Origin: Drechslerella dactyloides
Lineage: Eukaryota; Ascomycota; Orbiliomycetes; Orbiliales; Orbiliaceae
DNA: 64,000 bases
Assembly (NCBI GenBank): GCA_020064725.1
Contig: JAGTWJ010000017.1
Span: forward strand, 4,464,001-4,528,000
Direction: 5' to 3'
The notes beneath the pieces are model-generated. The model made no database searches, was not told the origin of the DNA, and saw only the letters and a list, made by a program, of their open reading frames with translations. This document shows, piece after piece, positions 37,512 through 49,823 of the stretch; position 1 is the stretch's first letter; each line of letters starts with the position of its first letter. The position numbers and the translations under genes are program-made.

Positions 37512-39353
37512 ATGTCGCACGAGCAAAAGGCACCCGAAATCATGTCCTCCAAAGAGGAATCGCCATCTGTCGAAGCTGGAATGGCTCTCGATCCAGAAGT
37601 CGAACGACGTTTGGTTCGGAGGCTCGACTGGAATATTATTCCAGTTGCAATGGTACTTTACATGCTCGCATTTCTGGATAGAATCAACATTGGCAATGCG
37701 AAATTGTACGGGCTGGAGGAGGAGCTGGGGCTTACCGGAACCTTGGGATATCAGACAGCCGTGTCGTTGCTATTTGTGACGTACCTGCTATTTGAAATCC
37801 CGAGCAATCTTGTATTGAAAAAATTCCGGCCAAGTCGGTGGAGTGAGTACCCATGTTCTGTCTGTCACTTCAATCTTAAGGGTGGTCGGGCTAATAGAAT
37901 ATTACCCCTTGGATCGAGATAGTTGCTTTCATTACAACTTGTTGGGGAATCGCTGCTATGTGCACAGGGTGGGTGCAGTCATACGGCGGTCTCCTAGCGT
38001 GCCGTCTTCTCCTCGGTCTCTTCGAAGCTGGCCTCTTCCCCGGCCTTACGGTTTATTTGACTTTCTGGTACACCAGGAAAGAAATTGCTCTACGAGTGGC
38101 ATTATTGTTCATGTCAGCGGCGATAGCAGGGGGAACTGGTGGTCTTTTAGCATACGGTATTGGATTCCTGGACGGGAAGGCCGGTATGCGAGGTTGGCGA
38201 TGGATCATGATCATTGAAGGGATCCCGACAATTGCTGCAGGCCTTCTTGTGCCTTGGCTTTTGTCTGATGAACCTGCAAATGCAAGATTCCTGAACCCAG
38301 AGGAAAGAATCATCATGACCAAACGGATGCAAGCAGAGCACGGTTCTGCAAGCAGCGAAGAAAAGCTAAAAAAGCAGGATATTATCGCCTGTTTCAAAGA
38401 CTGGAAACGCTATGCCTTTGCAATTGGATCTTTTGGTGGAGTTAACATGCTCTACGGATACTCTATCAATCTTCCGACGATCATCAAGACGCTAGGAAAC
38501 TGGCCGACTCCAGTTGTGCAGGCACTGACTATTCCTTGCTATGCCCTTGGTGCGAGTGTCTACGTTGTCGTCGCTTGGTGGAGTGATCGCAAACAAAAGA
38601 GAGCGATACCGATATTGATCGCGCCAATAGTTAGTATCATTGGTTACGTTCTCTTAATCTCGCCGGCGCCACCAGGAGTAAAATATTTTGGATGCTTTCT
38701 GATTGCAGCTGGACTATATGTAAGGCCATAAAGACTCCCTCACAGCAGATCAGTGCCAATCATTAAGGGTATGTTTGAAGGAGTTTAAGATGCTGATTTA
38801 CTATTCTTAGTTGTTTGTCGGGCTCCCGCTTGCTTGGAATGTGGTCAATATTCCGCGATACGGAAAGAAAACAACTGGCAGCGGATTTCAGTTGACAATG
38901 GGGAATGCAAGTGGCATTGTATCGGCGTATCTATATCCCGCTGCGGAGGCCCCGAGATACACCAAAGGACACGCCATCACTATCAGTTTAATTGTTCTTG
39001 GAATGGTAGCATTCTTTGTCGTAATGGTAAGTTCAGGAGTGAAGCAATCATACTCGGGATTACCATCACGAATGGTGTCCATCAGACCTGGAAGTTGCTA
39101 ACTAGCTGGTTTTTTCCACTTGACAGCAATACCACACCTACGAGAATAAAGCGAGAGATGAGGGGAAGCGTGATCATCTGATTGAAGGAAAGACAGAGCA
39201 GGAAATTCTTGAAATGGGCGATGATTCGTATGTTGCATTCTCTTACCATCGATTGATTTCACCCTATCTGGCCCGATGGCATTCATTCCACGTTGATGAA
39301 GCTAATATATTATTCAATCGCTTGGCAGACCTCGGTATCGGTATAGCAACTAA
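37512..39353 (+). CDS. MFS transporter, Dal5/allantoate permease-like (anion:cation symporter)
   Basis: Exons 37512-37842, 37923-38719, 38811-39026, 39127-39227 and 39329-39353, 489 residues. Start ATG 37512; the frame upstream lacks an ATG. The signature of the Dal5 branch is present: RRLDWNIIPVAMVLYML, then LDRINIGNAKL in the first helix/loop, FEIPSNLVLKKF, RLLLGLFEAGLFPG and a central loop SDEPANARFLNPEER. About twelve hydrophobic segments are seen. The last tiny exon completes the family-typical ending SPRYRYSN after a GTATGT donor. Proton-coupled uptake of an organic anion such as allantoate, a vitamin or a sugar acid is likely; substrate not determinable. Confidence 0.9.
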
Positions 39354-39430
39354 TAGCTCCCACCACAGGAGTGTCCCTTAGACCTATGTATCTGATGTTA
39401 TGAGTCAACGACCTTGAATTTATCGTTGCC

Positions 39431-39473
<43 letters not shown>

Positions 39474-40137
39474 TATATCGTGTGCGGGTTGTCAGACGCG
39501 CATTAATTATTAGACGCGCAAAGACGACCTTGGAATATGCGCACAAGATTCTAGATATTGCTTTCCGCATATTTCGTATTTTGACATATATACACGTAAT
39601 CTTAATTTACATCTAAACTAAGAATATCTATAGATCGCTCATCTAGGCTGGTGCAGTATTATAATTCTAAATTCTAAACAATCACTCGCGCAAGCATATA
39701 TTCTATCTATATAACCGGATACCACGGTCAAGGCCCAACAGAAAATCGACATTTAACGCGTCCCCAAATTTGTAACCTACGGTGTTCAAGCGGTCGGCTA
39801 GCTTTTGCACCACGATACTTCGATGCATGCTCTCAGGAGTCGGCCATTAATATGATCGACCGCTGCCCCTGTATTTGCGTTTGGCTTCGTATTCGCGTCT
39901 TGTGATTGCGACACTCAAGCTTCATATGTTCAGCTCGCGTCCAGGATCGGGCGTAAGACAAGGATGTGTTGTGTGTGTCATTAACTCCGCGTTGTCATAA
40001 CTGCGAGAGAAAAAGGGAAACTGCGCGTCTTTCCGCAAACGTTCGGCACCACTGCGGAACATCACGATCAAGCCGCTGGCACGCCCTTCGATCCTTCTCC
40101 GGACGGCGACTTATGGACTTTCAAACATGCCATCACG
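39354..40137. other. Intergenic with microsatellite
   Basis: AT-rich, includes an (AT)18 tract, and then the likely promoter of the BRCT protein gene. No gene seen. Confidence 0.5.
39436..39471. repeat. (AT)18 microsatellite
   Basis: Uninterrupted AT dinucleotide repeat of 36 bases; expected to vary in length between isolates. Confidence 0.95.
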
Positions 40138-43100
40138 ATGGAAGCCACCGCGGACGAGAACTCGGTCGACTTCGAACGGCTCAAGCAGATGCTGCCGATG
40201 CTGACGAAGGTATTACAACGCCCTTCCACCTACCACTATGGGCAATCGATCCTTGCTAATAGAACCCAGAGTCAAACTCAAGTCCCAAATTCTAGAAATC
40301 GCAAGAGAGGGCTAAGCTCCGAAGATACACAACCTGTGGAAGATACCACTGACGATGAGCCCCACGACGTTATCGCCCGCAATGGGCCGAGGACATCGAG
40401 CCCGGCGACTTCGCCACTCGCGAACGGCTTCGACCTTGACCCCGTAAACCAATTTTCGCCAATCAGGACGCTAGAATTTGAGAACACTGGCGACTCGCAG
40501 CTGCCGAATACTCTCGTCACTGAGAATGGTATCGACAATCACAATAGCATACGCCTTGATTATTCTCCCGATAAACTCGGAAGCCAACACTACGATGGAG
40601 AGGCAACACAGAAAGATCCTGATTCGTACAACGAGCGGATGAAGAATAATGTTGCCTCTGCCAGCGACCTTGCGAGGAAATCGCAGAATAGTTTTGGCAG
40701 TGACCCGGTGCCCGACTCCCAATCACAACACCGTAAACCCATATACTTCGACGAGAGGAAAAGATTTTCAAACGTTGGTCTCCTTATCAGGGATAATGGC
40801 GATAATTCGGATGATGAAGAGAGTGTACTTCGACCAGCTATGCAAAACGACTCTCCTGTAATGGGCCTTACTCAGATGTTTAATGCGTCGTCACCTCAAC
40901 GCCCTGTTACGAACTCCTCGGCAATCCTTACCTCCCCCCACATTGGTATCACGTCTCCAATTACACCACGAGAGCGGTTCTCCATTCCGCGGAGCAACAT
41001 TGTGGCAAACAGCTACATACCGACTGGCGAGTCTCAAGCCGCAAGGGAAGCGAGAGAGAAAAAGATAACATATCACGACGACGACGAGTTTAGCGCCGAA
41101 CCGCCCGAAGTGGCCGCAAGGCTCAGAAGACAACGTCGAGAAAAGGATTCGGTAGAACAGTTCAAGGAGATATCAGTGGCACGGCCTGTACCACGGGTCC
41201 GCGAACCTGGGAGGCGAGGTCGCCCTCCAAAAAACAGGATGGTCGAGCCATTGCTGCCGCCTTCTGCGGCTGGCAGTGACCGACCATTGGAAGATGCCGC
41301 CGCTGAGGAGCAACACTTGGCAAGTGAAAATGACGATGTCACGGACGAAGCTGAGCTTGAAGTACCGGGGACGATGGAACCCGCTGTCACCGAGGTTAAG
41401 AAGACTCAGTCCAGTCAATTTCGTCCTGATAGGCTTCGAAGCTCAAATATCTACGACCCACCAAATAGTTCTGATCCGGAGGCCGTCGCAGACTCCCAAC
41501 CGCAGACCACTGCAAAGGTCATTGCGAAATCAAAAGCCGTTGCAGGCGTAGAGGATGGTTTGCGCCCTTCTGCTCCGAATTCGAGTTCATTTTACAATCA
41601 AAAGCACCATCGACGGAAAGCGGAGGAGCATCTTGACTCTTTCCCACCCAGCAAAACATCGACTCAAGAGATGCCACCTTCGTCACCGCCCATCAGACAG
41701 TCAAACGATCAAGGAAACGGTCTACTCGCAGAGAGTATAGACACCCCAGACTTCAGAACGGTGAAGAGCCAATTTGCTTCCAATTTCCTTAACCCTCTAG
41801 AGGCTGTGAAGACTCCCATCACCGTTAAAAAGATACCCTTACCTCTCCCAACTACCATACCGGCGACGAGCCCCTACAACCGGGAGAGTCTCCTTTCAAA
41901 TTCTGAAACTCCTATCCCAGTTAGGAAGAGGAAGAGGCCCAGTGGTGAACGTGCTTCAGCTTCAATTGATCCCCAGCCCTTAGCGGCTGACTTGAACGCT
42001 GACCGTACCGATATTGCGAATATCCCACAACCTGAGTCTACTGGCGAGCAACTTCCGAAGCCAAAGAGATTAAAACCAAACAACCTTCAAAGCAACTCGG
42101 GGCCTTTGGAACCGACTAAAATTTCCGCGCTACGAAACCGGGTAGTTCGACAACTTCCTACGAGCACCCAAGAATCCGAGCGACCAGCACCAAGTGAGGC
42201 TGGAAGCCCGATGAACTTAAGCGCACGGAATTCCTCCACGGAACCGGATAGTGCTGCCAATTCTCCCAACAATTCTGAAACTGCAGTCAACGCCATGACC
42301 CCTCAGAAGACCGTTATTCAATTCCGTCCAAGTGCTAGCCAACGACAAGAGCTGTCTAGCTCTGGTCCTTTCTGTGTTTTCGCACAGTGGAATACAGCCT
42401 ACTATCCCGCTGTTGTTACCGAGTTGCCGAGATTCAACGAAAGCGTCACTGCTCGATTTGTAGGGGGCGAAAGCTTCGTTCGTCTTGACAGAATGAAAAG
42501 ACTTGAACTCAGTGTTGGCGATAACGTCAAGATCAGTGGTCAGGGACAGAAAGTCTGGGCCGTTCAGGAGGTTTACAGCTCTACTGCTACATCTGAGGAC
42601 CGTGCCAACACAGAGTCTCAGCTAGAACGGGAGGCCGTTCTTGATGTTCATGGCAATAATATGGTAAAGCTGAAGCATAAAACTTCCGAAGAAATTGTGG
42701 AAGTTCAGATTTGTGATATCGTACTCAACGCTGCGCAGTTCAATTCTTTGAAGACGAAGACTGTAGAAGTGGAGTACTCAATGCAGTCAGATGAGAACAC
42801 GCCAATATTCAAAAAGGAAGACAGCATTCTAGAGACACCTTCAAAACTATCGCGACGCAACACACCAAACGTGATGCTGGGCACCCAAAAGATCAAGTCC
42901 TTGAAACTTTCGGCCAGTTCTAGTAAAGGGAGACAGGGAATTTTCTCTGGGATGCAGTTCACTATATCTCTTACTGGGGAAAGCACGAAGGACCGAGCGA
43001 TTCTTTCTTCCATGTTGCAGCGCGATGGCGGGCAAATTCTCGAAGACGGCTTTGACGATATTTTTCTGCCAGTCAATCCCGACATTGCGGAATTGTCCCC

Positions 43101-43760
43101 CCGACCGGGGTGGTCCGAGATCAAATTCACAGCTGTTATATCTGATCGAGCAAGCACAACATCAAAATACCTCCAGGCCCTTGCTCTTGGAATTCCATGT
43201 TTGTCGCCTAAATGGGTTGAAGATTCAGTTCAGAGCAAGGCTGCACTCTCGTGGCACAACTATTTGCTTCCGGCTGGGGAATCTCAATATCTGGACGGTG
43301 CTATCAAATCCCGCACAATTGATTGGATAGATACTAAAGCTGCCACATTTGCCGACATGTTTTCAAGGAGGCCGAAGCTGATGAATGGGATGAATGTTAT
43401 CATTCATACCGCTAGTAGAGCAAAAAATGAACCGGTAAGTCGCCGTCTGAACTCTATGCTAGGGAACTGGATTCGATTTATAGGAGCTAACGGATACAAA
43501 CCCAGCAAATCTATCCGTTTCTCATCCATGCCATGGGCCCAAATGAAGCTAGATATGTGGGATCCGTCGAGGAAGTCAATAAGCTCCTCAAGGCAAAGAA
43601 ACCGGCGACTCGATGGCATTATATACTTAGCAAGGATGAGAAACCAAAATTCAATCTGAAAGGGAGAGCTAGGGATGTTGCATCTTCAGTCAAGGTCGTG
43701 AGCCACGAGTGGGTCAAGCAGAGCTTAATATTCGGCAAACTGCTCGATGAGGCCTATTAG
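40138..43760 (+). CDS. crb2: DNA-damage checkpoint mediator, Crb2/Rad9/53BP1-like (Tudor + tandem BRCT)
   Basis: Exons 40138-43434 and 43506-43760, 1183 residues. The long N-terminal part is low in structure and rich in SQ/TQ and SP motifs (TQSQTQ, DTQP, DSQSQ), the usual ATM/ATR and CDK sites of this family. An AT-hook-like GRRGRPPKNR lies near residue 357. A Tudor domain starts at about residue 745 (FCVFAQWNTAYYPAVVTEL) and binds methylated histone in relatives. Two BRCT domains follow at about 935-1065 and 1085-1183; the second spans the intron and has the typical SHEWVKQSL near its end. Nuclear scaffold that recruits and activates the checkpoint kinase. The intron is phase 0 with a GTAAGT donor and CTAAC branch site. 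Confidence 0.85.
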
Positions 43761-44144
43761 TGTGGTGTTGCTAGTCGGAGAGAATCTACTATGGTAATGT
43801 ACAGTACGCACCTGAATTTTGATATTGGAATTTCGAGGCGTCAGGATGGGTCGGTAACCATGTATAGTAGTACTATTTGCAATCTAAAGAAAAGAGTATA
43901 ATCACAAATTGCCCATAGCAGGCGGCGTAATCCATAAGTTAGCTACGACCACAGTTGCTATTCACGTAGATGGACAATGAAGTGAATCCACGCGCTCAAG
44001 AAACTTGCTCAGACAACCACGGAAATCCACGAGAACCCACGCATCGCTTGGCAGCGTGAGCCTCATTCCTACCTGCAAGCCGAAGAAAGTTCTAAAAGTC
44101 GTGAAAGGCGAAGATGTCGCCTTCAAATCGGCCCAGCTTGAACC
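43761..44144. other. Intergenic
   Basis: 384 bases between two plus-strand genes; no gene or clear motif. Confidence 0.5.
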
Positions 44145-46257
44145 ATGAAAGTTCTGAAGCTTTTAGGCGCATCGCCTGTGCTAATATCTCTTCTGCTTCT
44201 TTCCAGTCGTATACTGTTCGCCATAGCATTTGATCCGTTCATCGACATCGCCATAGACCCCAGCAACGAAGCCTACCACGAAGTTGTGAAAAGGGCTATC
44301 GAAAGAATTTTCGGCGGGTTATCGGGACGGACAGCTGATTATGTAGACGGGCAGGATAATCAAAGCGAGTTACGACTCACAGAACAGGAAATAGAGACAT
44401 CACCTGCAAGTTCAGAGCTCAGAAAACGGCAAAATCCCAGAGACGATGAGGTGCCTGTGGAAGACCCGGTCCCCGAAGAATTTCTCAGCAATGAAGCCAC
44501 AATTGGTGAGAGCCCAGGCTTGATGGAGCTCGAGCAAGTCGGTGAGTCCCCGCAGAGGGACCCGAGCCGGATAGAATTCGAGAACTGGTTCGAATCCAAA
44601 GATACGAATTTGGACGACTTTGCGATAGGACAACAATCGGAATTCGTCTCCGGATCCCTCGATCAAATTGATCTTGAGACAGAAGCACCGGCCCCACGAG
44701 ACTTCTATCAGGCAATGTTCATGCGAAATGCAAACCAGCAGGATGGTGGCGGAAGTTATCAACGGTCTGCAGGATCATCTACATATAGATCGAGCAATGA
44801 GCCCAAGAGCTTTCTGGAGCAACAATATGCCATGCCTCAGTCTGGGGGGAATCTATTCTCTTCTCCCTTTTTCGGTTTCGGACCAGGCATCGGGTCCAAC
44901 CTCGGTAGTTTTCAGAACATGGCGAGGGAGAATAATTTTGATACAACTGGAGTCCTCAACAGGCCTTCGAATGTTGAAGCTGGTACATTTTCTGAGCGGA
45001 CGATACCACCACCCCTCAAAGCATATTCATGGAGCATGCCTCAACAGGTTATCGAAGACATAATGGATCCGACCTGGGTCCCCAACCAGAAAGCGGCGTC
45101 AAAAGCGGACTATCAGCAGGAGGAAGCGATTCGACTTCATCAGCCGAAAAACTATGCACGTCAAAAATTCACTGCAATCCAAAGATGCGGGAAACTGCGC
45201 GATGCCAATCCTCCAATTACACGAGATGAAGCAGCAAGCTACAACAAATTTCTTGACGTTTACGGTTACCCGGTGATAAACCCTCCGGCTGATTCGCTGG
45301 GCCCTTACCTCCCGAACACCTTATCAGACCCAGCTTTGAACTTCTACCAAAACTTTCTCTCCAGATTTCAAGTCGCCGAGAAAGAGATTCTTGGTGCTGA
45401 TGGACAGCCAACGGGTGTCGCGGAGCCCGTTATATTTGAACCTGCACGAAATAATTATGGCTGTAACGCAATCGTATACAAGGAAAAGCGATTCTGCGAA
45501 CTGCGAGCGTCGTAAGTGCACTTTATACCTACCTGCAACCGTCGTGGTTACTTAACTTAAAGCCCAGCTGACCGGTTATTGCAGTGCGAAGGCTGCTAGC
45601 AGAGTGGATGAGCGCGAGAGAGGAATAGGTCTCCAGAGACCCGGCAAGTATCTCTGGTATTCTGGAACCCCATATCAGGGGCTCACGCCGGTAGGGTACA
45701 AGGTTCTCGACTATTTTGTGACCAAACGTGGACTTCACAATAGCTTCCATTGGACATACAGAGCCTGTGGCGTAAAGGTACCGTTACAACTATATCAACC
45801 AATTCCAGAGTGAATCGATATATATATCGATATCCGGATGGATATTGCTTCTGGATCAATGGATGCATTAGTCGCAGGGCATGATGCGGTTCGCACACCT
45901 CATTTCCAGGTAAAGCTTATGCTACCAGCAGACGACATAACATTGTCGTCGTTTCGCTGGAAGGTCGCTGAGCCTCGTCCAGCTTTTGCGGTACCAGGGT
46001 CATGCTTGATGAGCATGCTAGAGTCGAAGACTTTTCCCTGTCCTGAAGTCTACAACGAACAAATACGGCCAATGATCCAGGCTAATGTCGAGCCTTGGGC
46101 AAGCTCAGCCGAAGATGATGACGGTTTCCCACGGCTTGAAGACCTCGTCCCAGTTGGCGAATGGGAAAGACGATGGTTGAGAACCGGGGAGCAATGGCGC
46201 TCTGGGATGGTAGTGCCCACTACTTACGACAACAATATCACACCGCCACTGAAATAA
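44145..46257 (+). CDS. Large secreted protein of unknown function
   Basis: Inferred exons 44145-45511, 45585-45777 (or 45771) and 45910-46257, about 635 residues. An N-terminal hydrophobic signal sequence (LLGASPVLISLLLLSSRILFA) is followed by an acidic Pro/Glu/Gln-rich region with a Kex2-like LRKRQ site near residue 95, then a Gly/Ser/Gln-rich stretch and a C-terminal part with paired cysteines (CNAIVYKEKRFC, YRACG, GSCLMSML, FPCPEVY) that looks folded. I do not recognise a domain. The third exon could start elsewhere; its GTAAAG start was chosen because it keeps frame. Intron 2 contains an 18-bp AT palindrome at 45814-45831. The next gene on the same strand is also a secreted protein with a low-complexity middle, so the two may be related in function. 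Confidence 0.65.
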
Positions 46258-46752
46258 TCAAATTGTAGGCAGTAGCGCTAGCTACGCACATTCTTTAGGA
46301 GCAACATGGACTCAACCGACGTGGAACACAACCCTTATTAAACGTATAAATATACATAGCAGCGGAGTTGGGGCAACATTTGGGGCTTCACATTATCGAG
46401 AAAGATGCACGCTGACCCTCCGAGGCTTGGCGGAGAGACTCAATAATGTTTTCCATCAAAATGCGAACAGGGAACGGCATTAAGTTGTGTCAGTTCCTTG
46501 AGCGGATTCCTCGAGGTAGTCCGGCTTCAGCATGCGGAAGTCGCGCAAACCACGCGAACTTGCGTAGTTGCGACAACTCTGCTTCATCGGTTACAAATAT
46601 AGATTCTCGCTCTTAATAGCCGTTGCTAGCTATCGTTTTACCTGTATAATACTATAGCTATTTGCCATCTGTGGTCAAAAATACCGAAATTTAATCTATT
46701 AATATCGGTGAGACGTCTCGACAGGCCGGGATTGTCCAGAATCAATATCAAG
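46258..46752. other. Intergenic
   Basis: No gene recognised; promoter region of the second secreted protein. Confidence 0.5.
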
Positions 46753-48115
46753 ATGGTGCTCTACTCAGTGCAGTTTATTTTGACTTTGCTTCTCTCTTCC
46801 GTTGCGCATGCTATTGAGCTATCCATTCAGAGTATTAGCACCGATAGCATTGTCGATTTTACTTTCGAAGTAAGCTACTTGCAGCGGGATGCGCTGCAAT
46901 ATATTGACTATGTTCCTACGGAGATACTCGAAAGACTCCAGAATTTGATCAACTATTCTCAAAATCAGCAGATTGGAGGTGCTGCCGTACCAAGCACTGA
47001 TATGCTTGCTGAGGCAAACGATCTGATGATGATTCTGGCGGGTATTGCGGTTCCTGGAGCGCAGTCAGCTGGTACGTATGTCCAGTGCATGTCGCTAGGC
47101 TATTGAAATAGAGACTTAATCACGCCGCTGGAAAATCTATACTAATTATGGCTTGGATGGGAAACATTCAGATATAGAAGCCGATCAGAGTGAGGGTGAC
47201 ATTGTCATTCAAGATACCTGGCAAACCGACCAGCCAAATTTCTACGCCCCGCAGTCTGGACTATCTCTCGAGCAGGGTCTGGCGAATATTGCTGGCACAA
47301 ATCTCCAAGACCCTTTCGCGAACGTATTCCAAAGTGGCACCAGCGACTATGATACCCGGCCAGTGATGTCCGATCCCCAAAGTTATACTGGCATGAACTA
47401 CTTCAACGACCCAAATTTCTTTCCAAACGTCAACTCCGCTGATGCGTTCCGCAATACGCTTAATTGGCTAAACAGCAAGCCGAGCCAACGAACGAACGAC
47501 TATGGAACTGCTGGACAGGGACTCTCTGACATAGATCTCCTGGGACAAGGGCTGTCGGACCTGGACTTCCAAAATGCCATGGTCCTCAGCCGGGGTGGAA
47601 GCATGGACGGCCAACAGCAAGCTGACGCTGGGAACATGGGGGGATTTGGCAGTCCGAGGGCGGCGAACATCGATATCATCGACATGGCGAGCAATATGTA
47701 CCAAACGCCGCCGAGAACGCAGGGAACATCCATGCAGATTAGCCCGGAGGGAGCTATGCAAATCAGCCCTGAAGGGGGGATGCAAATTAGTCCGCAGGGC
47801 CCTATGATTAGCCCTGAGAGCGGTATGCAGACCAGCCCGCCGCAAAACAATGCTAATGGCGCCAGCGGAACGGGAGCCACGATGGCAATTGAAGAGGAGG
47901 AGAAGACCAATACGATCACCACGGGTAATACTGGTGGTTCGAACGTTTATCTATCCGGTACTAGAGGATGGCCGAATGTGCTCGCTGGATATAATCTGCC
48001 CAATGGGGGAAATCAGGGACAAGGAGGCACGCAGAGAAGAAGGGTAAGAAGGTCGGGGGATACAAACGACATGCCGACGTTGAATGGAAAGCGTCCGTCC
48101 CCGTTTATAGGTTAA
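46753..48115 (+). CDS. Secreted protein with octapeptide repeats, unknown function
   Basis: Exons 46753-47071 and 47172-48115, 420 residues; the intron has a GTACGT donor and a CTAAT branch site. Signal peptide VLYSVQFILTLLLSSVAHA. The body is rich in Asn, Gln, Gly, Ser and Asp and looks largely unstructured (GQGLSDIDLLGQGLSDLDF is a short duplication). Residues near 295-332 hold five imperfect copies of an eight-residue unit MQISPEGx. The C-terminus is basic with RRRVRRS, a possible furin/Kex2 site. Almost no cysteine in the mature part. It might be a wall-associated or effector-like protein, but nothing identifies it. Confidence 0.65.
47732..47848 (+). repeat. Coding tandem repeat, 24-bp unit (MQISPEGx)
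   Basis: Five imperfect 21-24-bp units in frame within the secreted protein gene; the fourth lacks one codon. Confidence 0.8.
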
Positions 48116-48756
48116 GAGATCGGTACATATTCATAGTATTTTGGAAAGCTATACAATGGGTTGATATTAGTCTCGAAGCCAGAGCGCCAGGGCCACGAAC
48201 GTGGCCCGCAACAGCAGAACACCCGAGACCAGGTTGATATCGGCTGGCCTCTAGCTATGGCTGGATTAAAGACTCAAATATATACTTAAGCACTTAATTA
48301 AATAATTTCTGTTATACCTATCTATATATAGAACCGGTGTTTCGAAGCAGACAATTCTGCAGTTCTAGAAGTAACGTAACAAGATTTGTCGATTAGTCGC
48401 TTCACAAGTTGCAAGTATACTACACTACGTTATAGTATTGAGAAATGAATGCACCTTCAGCCCGAAGACCCAAACGATCGAACAATAAAGCCTTGGAGAC
48501 CCTGCAGCGATACAGTACTATAGCTTGTCTCGACCATAGCTAGCGTATTCGAGTTTGAATACTTAATGTGATTAAATTTGAATGTGGTCCGTCAACCTTG
48601 GTGCGTTAAATTCCAACATCGCAGGTGTTGTCGGGGATGTTGGTCTTGGCATCGGCCGGTTCCAAGTCCAAACTGTCGGCACCCGGCTGACAGCCGAACG
48701 AAACTATAGCATCTCCAACTCCAAATCGCCTCGCCGACCGCCGCCGTTCAGCCACG
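48116..48756. other. Intergenic with a small perfect hairpin
   Basis: AT-rich 3' flank. At 48190-48207 GGGCCACG and CGTGGCCC are separated by two bases, a strong hairpin about 75 bases after the stop codon. An open frame from 48582 runs into gtr1 but is not its start (see the gtr1 entry). Confidence 0.55.
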
Positions 48757-49823
48757 ATGGAGGACTCAAAATCCCGCCGCAAGAAGAAGGTCCTGCTGAT
48801 GGTACATATCCCACTTCCCTACGTATCGCCAGCCACCTGTCTAACCGCTGTCTCGCCCAGGGCAAATCAGGCTCCGGCAAATCTTCCATGCGATCCATCG
48901 TCTTCTCCAACTATGTCGCGAAGGACACCCGACGGCTAGGCGCGACTATCGACGTCGAACACAATCACGTTCGCTTCCTCGGCGGACTAACGCTCAACCT
49001 ATGGGACTGCGGTGGTCAAGATGCCTTTATCGATAACTACCTAAACTCCCAGCGCGACCACATCTTCAAGCATGTCGAAGTCCTCATCTACGTCTTCGAC
49101 ATTGAGAGTCGCGAGTTCGAGCGCGACCTGATTACATACGTCAGTTGCGTCGAGGCTTTGCGTGACAACAGCCCCGGAGCACACATCTTCTGCCTAATCC
49201 ACAAGATGGACCTGGTGCAGCTCGAGTACCGGGACGCAGCATTTCAGGAGCGCGCTGCGATCCTGTGCCGCAAGAGCCTGGGTATGGAGATCTCATGTTT
49301 CGCGACCTCGATCTGGGATGAGACTCTATACAAAGCGTGGGCTACAATCGTCTACACTCTTATACCGAACGGACCTATACTGGAGCGTCACCTAACGGCA
49401 TTCGCGGAGATCGCCGAGGCGGAAGAAGTGATTTTGTTTGAGCGGACAACTTTCCTTGTCATCGCGCATGTTACGAGGGGGGCTGTCCAGAATCCGTTCC
49501 CGGACCGATTCGAGAAGATTAGCAACATCGTGAAACAGTTCAAACAGAGTTGCACGTATGTAACTGCCGTTGGCCCCATCCGTCCAAGAAAAGAAATCTG
49601 CTTCTAACCATACGTCTGTAGTAAAATGGCGTCAAATTTCACCGCGTTCGAGCTTCGGGCGCACAAATTCTCGGCGTTCATCGACATCTTGACGCCCAAT
49701 ACGTATATACTGGTAGTAATGCCAGCGAACGCGGCTGAGAGCACAACCACGCTGATGAATATCGCGACGTGCCGAAAGCATTTTGAGAAACTGGAGGTGA
49801 TTGATAAGGCCGTTGGGAGGTGA
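48757..49823 (+). CDS. gtr1: Rag GTPase, Gtr1/RagA subunit
   Basis: Exons 48757-48801, 48861-49555 and 49622-49823, 313 residues. The 45-nt first exon (EDSKSRRKKKVLLM) joins the P-loop GKSGSGKSSM exactly as in RagA/Gtr1. Switch and G-motifs follow: TIDVEHNHVRFLGG, LWDCGGQDAF, and HKMDLV in place of NKxD, which is typical of Rag proteins. The C-terminal roadblock-type dimerisation part includes KFSAFIDILTPNTYILVV. Together with Gtr2 it forms the heterodimer on the vacuole that recruits and activates TORC1 in response to amino acids. The alternative upstream ATG at 48582 would read through intron 1 and lose the conserved N-terminus. Confidence 0.95.

Noticed and set aside
48582..48860. Upstream ATG giving a longer N-terminus for gtr1
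   Set aside because: It reads through intron 1 and replaces the conserved RKKKVLLM start of RagA/Gtr1.
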